From M30B80 sp965656935 (GTDB lineage Bacteria > Pseudomonadota > Alphaproteobacteria > Rhodobacterales > Rhodobacteraceae), in assembly GCA_965656935.1 (NCBI GenBank), contig CBFHMG010000008.1:57806-121805 (forward strand): a DNA stretch of 64,000 nt, written 5' to 3'. Positions 59,611 to 64,000 of the stretch are shown in pieces. Positions within the stretch are counted from its first letter, which is position 1; every line of letters starts with the position of its first letter. The notes beneath the pieces are model-generated. The model worked only from the letters and a program-made list of their open reading frames with translations, was not told where the DNA came from and searched no databases. The position numbers were made by a program, and so were the translations under genes.

Positions 59611-62238
59611 TCAAATAACGACATTGATGATACGCCCCGGAACAACGATTAGCTTCTTGGGCGCACGGCCTTCCAGCGCCTTTTGAACAGCCTCATCCGC
59701 AAGCGCGATTTTTTCAACCTCTTCCTTCGACGCCTCCTTGGAGACGGTCATTTCGGAACGGCGTTTGCCATTGATCTGGATCGGCAGGGTCACCGTATCC
59801 TCAACCAGCATGGCCTCATCCGCCACGGGCCAAGGGGCTTTCGCAACCAACCCCTCGCCGCCTTGATGCGCCCAGATATCTTCAGCCAGATGCGGCGTCA
59901 TCGGCGACATCAATTGCGCCAAGACCATCAAGGCCTCACGCTGGACGGCATGGCTGGCTTTGGATTTGCTCAAGACATTGGTGAAGCCGTAAAGCTTTGC
60001 AATCGCTGCATTAAAGCCAAAGCTTTCGATCCCGTTCGTGACATCGACAATCGCGCGATGCATAGCGCGCAACAGCTCGTCATCCCCTTCGCCCGCAGCG
60101 GCTCTATCCATTTGGGAAATGCGGTCACACAGCATCCAGACACGGCTAAGATGCTTGAACGCAGCCTCGGCACCAGAGGCCGTCCATTCCACGTCACGCT
60201 CGGGAGGGCTGTCGGACAACACGAACCAACGCGCGGTATCAGCACCGTATTGCGCAATGATATTTACGGGATCGACCACATTTTTCTTGGATTTCGACAT
60301 TTTGGCCGAAGGGATGATCTCCACTTCGGTGCCGTCCTTGGTAAAGCCTTTTCCATCGCGCAGATCGACATCCTCGGGGAAGTGATAGACGGGGCGGTCC
60401 TTGGCATCACGGGTCTGGAAAATCGCGTGGGTCACCATGCCTTGTGTGAACAGGGCATTGAACGGCTCCTTGGCGGTTTCGGGCAAATGGCCTGTGACCT
60501 GCATCGCGCGCGCAAAGAAGCGCGAATAAAGAAGATGCAGAATCGCATGTTCGATCCCGCCGATATACTGGTCCACATTCATCCAATACTCGGCATCCTC
60601 TGCCACAGTCGGGGTGGTGGCACGGGGCGAAGTGAAGCGCGCGTAATACCACGAGCTATCCACGAACGTATCCATCGTATCGGTTTCCCGCAGGGCATCA
60701 GCACCGCAAGACGGACAGACGCAATTGCGCCATGTCGGGTGGCGGTCCAACGGGTTTCCCGGAATGTCGAGCGTGACATCCTTGGGCAATTCAATCGGCA
60801 GGTTTTCCTTCTTCTCGGGCACCACGCCGCAGGCCTCGCAATGCACGACAGGGATCGGGCAGCCCCAATAGCGCTGGCGGCTCAACCCCCAATCACGCAG
60901 GCGGAATTTCGTGACGCCTTGGCCAACACCATTGGCTTCACAAAAGGCAATGGCGGCATCAATTCCGTCAGCGCCGGTTTGCATCTCTTCGCCTGCGAAG
61001 CCGAGCAAATAGCGAACTTTTTCCGTTTTGGCGGGAACAAATGCCTCAGTACCTGTTTCTGGATTTACCGTTACTGGTTGGCCACCAACTGTTTGGCCGC
61101 TATAAATAACACCCGCCTCAGGATCACCCAGGGTAGAATTGATACTTGTGAAGACCAAAGGCGTTTTAAGACCATATTTACGCGCGAAATCGAGGTCACG
61201 CTGGTCATGCGCAGGGCAGCCGAAAATCGCGCCTGTGCCGTAATCCATCAAGATGAAATTGGCGATATAGACGGGTAATTCCCAAGCCGTGTCAAAGGGG
61301 TGGCGTACCGTCAGGCCTGTATCGAACCCCATCTTTTCGGCTTTTTCCAGCGCCTCTGCCGTTGTGCCTCCCTTGCGGCACTCGGCACAGAATTCCGCGA
61401 TCTCGGGGCGTTCTGCTTCCAGCTCCTTGGCCAAAGGATGATCAGGCGAGATGCCCACAAAACTTGCACCCATCAGCGTATCGGGCCGCGTTGTATAGAC
61501 TTCGATCCGATCATGGCCGCCCACGGCTTCGGTCAGGCCAAAGCCAAATTGCAGACCGCGCGACTTGCCGATCCAATTGGCCTGCATCAGGCGCACTTTT
61601 TCTGGCCAGTCATCCAGACCGTCCAGCGCTGTTAGCAGCTCATCCGCCATATCTGAGATTTTGAAGAACCATTGGGTCAGCTCGCGGCGTTCCACCTCCG
61701 CGCCCGAGCGCCAGCCCTTCCCGTCAATCACCTGTTCATTGGCCAGAACGGTCATATCCTCGGGGTCCCAATTGACCACGGCGTTCTTGCGATAGACGAG
61801 GCCGGTCTCCAACATATCGAGGAAGAGCGCTTGTTGCTGGCCGTAATATTCGGGATCGCAGGTGGCAAACTCGCGGCTCCAATCGATAGACAGCCCCAAA
61901 GGCTTCATCTGGCCGCGCATGATATCGATATTCTGATAGGTCCAATCACCCGGATGCCCGCCATTTTCCATGGCGGCATTCTCGGCAGGCATACCAAACG
62001 CATCCCACCCCATCGGGTGCAACACATTATGACCCGTGCTTGCCTTATAGCGGGCAATCACGTCGCCCATGGTGTAGTTGCGGACATGCCCGATATGGAT
62101 ACGGCCCGATGGATAGGGGAACATCTCCAGCACGTAATATTTCGGGCGGCTTTCATCGCGTTTGGCGAGGAAGACTTCAGCATCATCCCATGCTTTTTGC
62201 CATTTCGGCTCGATGGTGCTTGGCTCATAGCGGGACAT
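59611..62238 (-). CDS. leuS: Leucyl-tRNA synthetase
   Basis: Class Ia synthetase of 875 residues. The HIGH motif is HIGH in YPSGRIHIGHVRNY (about 42-55), and KMSKS is present in SAKMSKSKKN (about 640). The editing domain between them has the TTRPDTLMG and TGAIFGCPAHDQRD threonine and aspartate motifs. The anticodon-binding and C-terminal domains are complete. It starts at ATG 62238. Confidence 0.98.
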   Translation of the reverse strand: MSRYEPSTIEPKWQKAWDDAEVFLAKRDESRPKYYVLEMFPYPSGRIHIGHVRNYTMGDVIARYKASTGHNVLHPMGWDAFGMPAENAAMENGGHPGDWTYQNIDIMRGQMKPLGLSIDWSREFATCDPEYYGQQQALFLDMLETGLVYRKNAVVNWDPEDMTVLANEQVIDGKGWRSGAEVERRELTQWFFKISDMADELLTALDGLDDWPEKVRLMQANWIGKSRGLQFGFGLTEAVGGHDRIEVYTTRPDTLMGASFVGISPDHPLAKELEAERPEIAEFCAECRKGGTTAEALEKAEKMGFDTGLTVRHPFDTAWELPVYIANFILMDYGTGAIFGCPAHDQRDLDFARKYGLKTPLVFTSINSTLGDPEAGVIYSGQTVGGQPVTVNPETGTEAFVPAKTEKVRYLLGFAGEEMQTGADGIDAAIAFCEANGVGQGVTKFRLRDWGLSRQRYWGCPIPVVHCEACGVVPEKKENLPIELPKDVTLDIPGNPLDRHPTWRNCVCPSCGADALRETDTMDTFVDSSWYYARFTSPRATTPTVAEDAEYWMNVDQYIGGIEHAILHLLYSRFFARAMQVTGHLPETAKEPFNALFTQGMVTHAIFQTRDAKDRPVYHFPEDVDLRDGKGFTKDGTEVEIIPSAKMSKSKKNVVDPVNIIAQYGADTARWFVLSDSPPERDVEWTASGAEAAFKHLSRVWMLCDRISQMDRAAAGEGDDELLRAMHRAIVDVTNGIESFGFNAAIAKLYGFTNVLSKSKASHAVQREALMVLAQLMSPMTPHLAEDIWAHQGGEGLVAKAPWPVADEAMLVEDTVTLPIQINGKRRSEMTVSKEASKEEVEKIALADEAVQKALEGRAPKKLIVVPGRIINVVI

Positions 62239-62269
62239 ATCAATTCCTCTCGGGTCGTCTGGTAGAACG

Positions 62270-62295
62270 AAAAACGCCGGGCATTTGCCCGGCGT
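62270..62295 (-). terminator. Rho-independent terminator between the DUF3576 gene and leuS
   Basis: ACGCCGGGC (62274-62282), loop ATTT and GCCCGGCGT (62287-62295) form a perfect 9-bp stem. On the minus strand it is followed by TTTT and CGTTC. It should end the DUF3576 transcript before leuS, so leuS needs its own start, for which only about 30 bases remain, or read-through. Confidence 0.85.
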
Positions 62296-62322
62296 GTGTT
62301 TAAGCCTGCTCTCGCGCGGGGT

Positions 62323-62832
62323 CTAGAGGCCAGCGTCGCGGATACGGAGCTGGCGCGCACGCGTCAGGATGGCATCTTCGACTTGGCGCGATGTCTCGCG
62401 GTTCACGGCACCACCACGTGTTGCTAGCGCAACGCGAAGCGAACGCGCATCAAGCGCAGGGTCCTGCACATAAACAGTGGCGCGGTATGCACGCCCACCA
62501 CCTGGTGGTGTGCCGTATCCATATACAATCACACCAGAAAACGGATCAGCCGCCTCAATGGGCATGAAGTCCAGAATCTCGAGCGAGGCGTTCCACAGGT
62601 AGCGGTTCACTTCCACAGTGACATTGGGATCATCGGCATTGGTGAACAAGTCGAACAGCGTTTCACGATTGGGGTCCGCCAAAGTGCCGCCTGCGATCAG
62701 TTGCTCGCGTGTCTCAGGCGACATCTCACGATCCATCGCACCGCCGAATGAGTCGCCAAACCGCCCACATGCGCCAAGCGAAAGGCCAGCCACACCCAAA
62801 GCGCAGACCAATACGAGCCTTGAAATCTTCAT
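62323..62832 (-). CDS. DUF3576 lipoprotein
   Basis: A 169-residue protein with a lipoprotein signal and lipobox LGAC (Cys22) after MKISRLVLVCALGVAGLSLG. The mature part (FDLFTNADDPNVTVEVNRYLW, GVIVYGYGTPPGGGRAYRATVYVQDP) matches DUF3576, an envelope lipoprotein encoded before leuS in alphaproteobacteria. Its function is not known. It is divergent from the porin gene by 247 bases. Confidence 0.88.
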   Translation of the reverse strand: MKISRLVLVCALGVAGLSLGACGRFGDSFGGAMDREMSPETREQLIAGGTLADPNRETLFDLFTNADDPNVTVEVNRYLWNASLEILDFMPIEAADPFSGVIVYGYGTPPGGGRAYRATVYVQDPALDARSLRVALATRGGAVNRETSRQVEDAILTRARQLRIRDAGL

Positions 62833-63079
62833 ACCGTGCCGCCCCTCTTGTTCTCAGCAATCACGAGGCCTTGGTAGCCTAGCCCCCCCAATGCGGCAAG
62901 GCCCTAGATATAGAGGCCGAAAAATCGACTGTGACATGTCTGCACCATCCGAGCTGGAACATCAGGACGGGTTGTTCAGCTTTCTTGCAATCAAACCGTG
63001 GAAGTAAGAGAGAAAGGCATACTCAATTCGGACTTCCCCGTGTTGAGGTAACAAATTTAATCAATTCGAGGGAAAAACC

Positions 63080-64000
63080 ATGAAAAAGGTTCTCTTCGCT
63101 ACTACTGCTCTGGTAGCCACAGCTGGCGTTGCTCAGGCAGACGTTGCTCTGTCCGGTTCGGCAGCAATGGGTATGTTTGGCACAGGCGGCACTGCAGGTG
63201 GCACAAACAGCGATTTCATCACTGACGTCGACGTAACATTCACCATGTCCGGCACCACCGATGGTGGCCTGACATTCGGCGCGTCGATCGATCTCGACGA
63301 GTCGGACGGAACAAACGGTCCAGTTTTGTTTAACGAAGCTGATTTTAATTTGGACGCTAACGCTGACGGCGACACAGAAGATTCGTTTATCCTTGGCTCC
63401 CGAGGCGCTTCTGCGGCGTTCGCTCCTGCGACGCAAGGTGGTGAGACACTCTTCATCTCCGGCGGCTTTGGCACTCTGACAATGGGTGACACCGATGGTG
63501 CGTACGACTGGGCGATGGATGAAGTACCTGCGGGCAACGGTTTCGCAACCGACGCGCATGAAGGCCTCGGCTGGAATGGTAACGCTGGCCTCGACGCACG
63601 TTACGGTGGACAAATTGCTCGTTACGACAACACCTTTGGTGGTGTAAGCTTGGCTGTTTCGGCTGCAATTGACGGTGGCACTGCTGTAGATCGCGGCGAC
63701 CCTGTGTACGGTATCGGTCTGAAATATTCCGTCGACATGGGTGGCGGCTCGCTGGACATCGGTTTGGGTCATCAGTCCCGATCTGCCGAGAATGCTGATA
63801 TTGAAATTACCGGTATGAGCCTTGGTGGCGCTATGGGTAATATCTCATGGGGAGTGAACTACTCCGTGGCTGATGTAGAAGTTTGGGACGAAGATTTGAC
63901 CCACTTTGGTATCGGCTTGGCTTACTCCATGGACGCTTGGACATTCGGTCTGCATCACGGGGTTTATGACAACGTCGAGGGTCAAGATGGCGCTGAGGAC
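63080..64000 (+). CDS. Rhodobacter-type porin, 3' end beyond the window
   Basis: An outer-membrane trimeric diffusion channel. The visible 307 codons start with a Sec signal (MKKVLFATTALVATAGVAQA), then ADVALSGSAAMGMFG, the first beta-strand. Repeated strand pairs of about 10 residues follow (VTFTMSGTTDGGLTFGASIDL, GGFGTLTMGDTDGAYDWAM), with the GDTDGA eyelet-loop region of the Rhodobacter porin family. GAGGGAAA precedes ATG 63080. Codon use is more even and its GC content lower than its neighbours, as in highly expressed envelope genes. The 247-base gap before it (62833-63079) should hold its promoter; I see no clear hexamers. Confidence 0.93.
   Translation, partial: MKKVLFATTALVATAGVAQADVALSGSAAMGMFGTGGTAGGTNSDFITDVDVTFTMSGTTDGGLTFGASIDLDESDGTNGPVLFNEADFNLDANADGDTEDSFILGSRGASAAFAPATQGGETLFISGGFGTLTMGDTDGAYDWAMDEVPAGNGFATDAHEGLGWNGNAGLDARYGGQIARYDNTFGGVSLAVSAAIDGGTAVDRGDPVYGIGLKYSVDMGGGSLDIGLGHQSRSAENADIEITGMSLGGAMGNISWGVNYSVADVEVWDEDLTHFGIGLAYSMDAWTFGLHHGVYDNVEGQDGAED

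Noticed and set aside
59683..61278. 531-codon plus-strand open frame
   Set aside because: Lies wholly antisense to leuS, whose motifs are complete; long antisense frames are common in GC-rich genes.

Overview
The window is a stretch of a Roseobacter-type alphaproteobacterial chromosome (Rhodobacterales). The support is a set of order-typical genes and signals: the cell-cycle methyltransferase CcrM with GANTC sites in its own promoter, a CenR-like response regulator, a TTAA-N7-TTAA CtrA-type site, the DUF2125, DUF3576 and DUF4170 families, a Rhodobacter-type porin, and the minus-strand order amidase, aminotransferase, ftsK, lolA. Genes are densely packed, with many ATGA or GTGA start/stop overlaps. 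Two tRNA genes (Lys-UUU, Arg-CCU) are present. I see no rRNA, IS element, integrase or CRISPR array.

Layout. 1-18.8 kb is mostly housekeeping: a thiolase (cut by the left edge), an anti-sigma/anti-anti-sigma pair, a gamma-glutamyltransferase, a rhodanese, hspQ, a lytic transglycosylase lipoprotein, lolA-ftsK-aminotransferase-amidase, a UbiH-type hydroxylase, Trm112, a Lon substrate-binding-domain protein and cnoX, xthA, cenR, ribA, an L,D-transpeptidase and a YggS-type PLP protein. 18.8-19.3 kb holds the 3' remnant of an outer-membrane beta-barrel gene, its terminator and tRNA-Lys.

19.3-34.8 kb is accessory. It contains a 752-residue RTX protein and two divergent surface-glycan gene sets. 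The minus set has gmd, two sulfotransferase-like genes, a GlfT2-like glycosyltransferase, an unknown gene and a GT2-GT10 fusion. The plus set has a polysaccharide pyruvyltransferase, an FkbM-type and a second methyltransferase, a GT2 and a fucosyltransferase-fold protein. Together they suggest a fucose-containing, possibly sulfated and pyruvylated surface glycan. This is inference.

34.9-42.4 kb holds sdaA, a LacI-type regulator, tRNA-Arg and an F420-hydrogenase-beta-like iron-sulfur protein. Next comes the most unusual locus: a JmjC/cupin-4 oxygenase divergent from a 102-residue twin-arginine peptide whose mature part is a 14-residue DNGxxTDxGxxxRG duplication ending in Cys. Beside it lie a membrane-anchored winged-helix regulator and two small secreted proteins.

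42.4-63 kb returns to core genes: rnhB, ccrM, alkB, mutY, a DciA-like gene, a dsbA-like gene, a CaiB-type CoA-transferase, the lpxK/waaA/DUF4170/cysQ/pmbA block, a DUF2125 protein, an SDR, an enoyl-CoA hydratase, an HNH protein, a flavoprotein, holA, leuS and a DUF3576 lipoprotein. The right edge cuts through a full-strength porin gene.

All calls rest on reading the sequence and translations. No database search or folding program was run.
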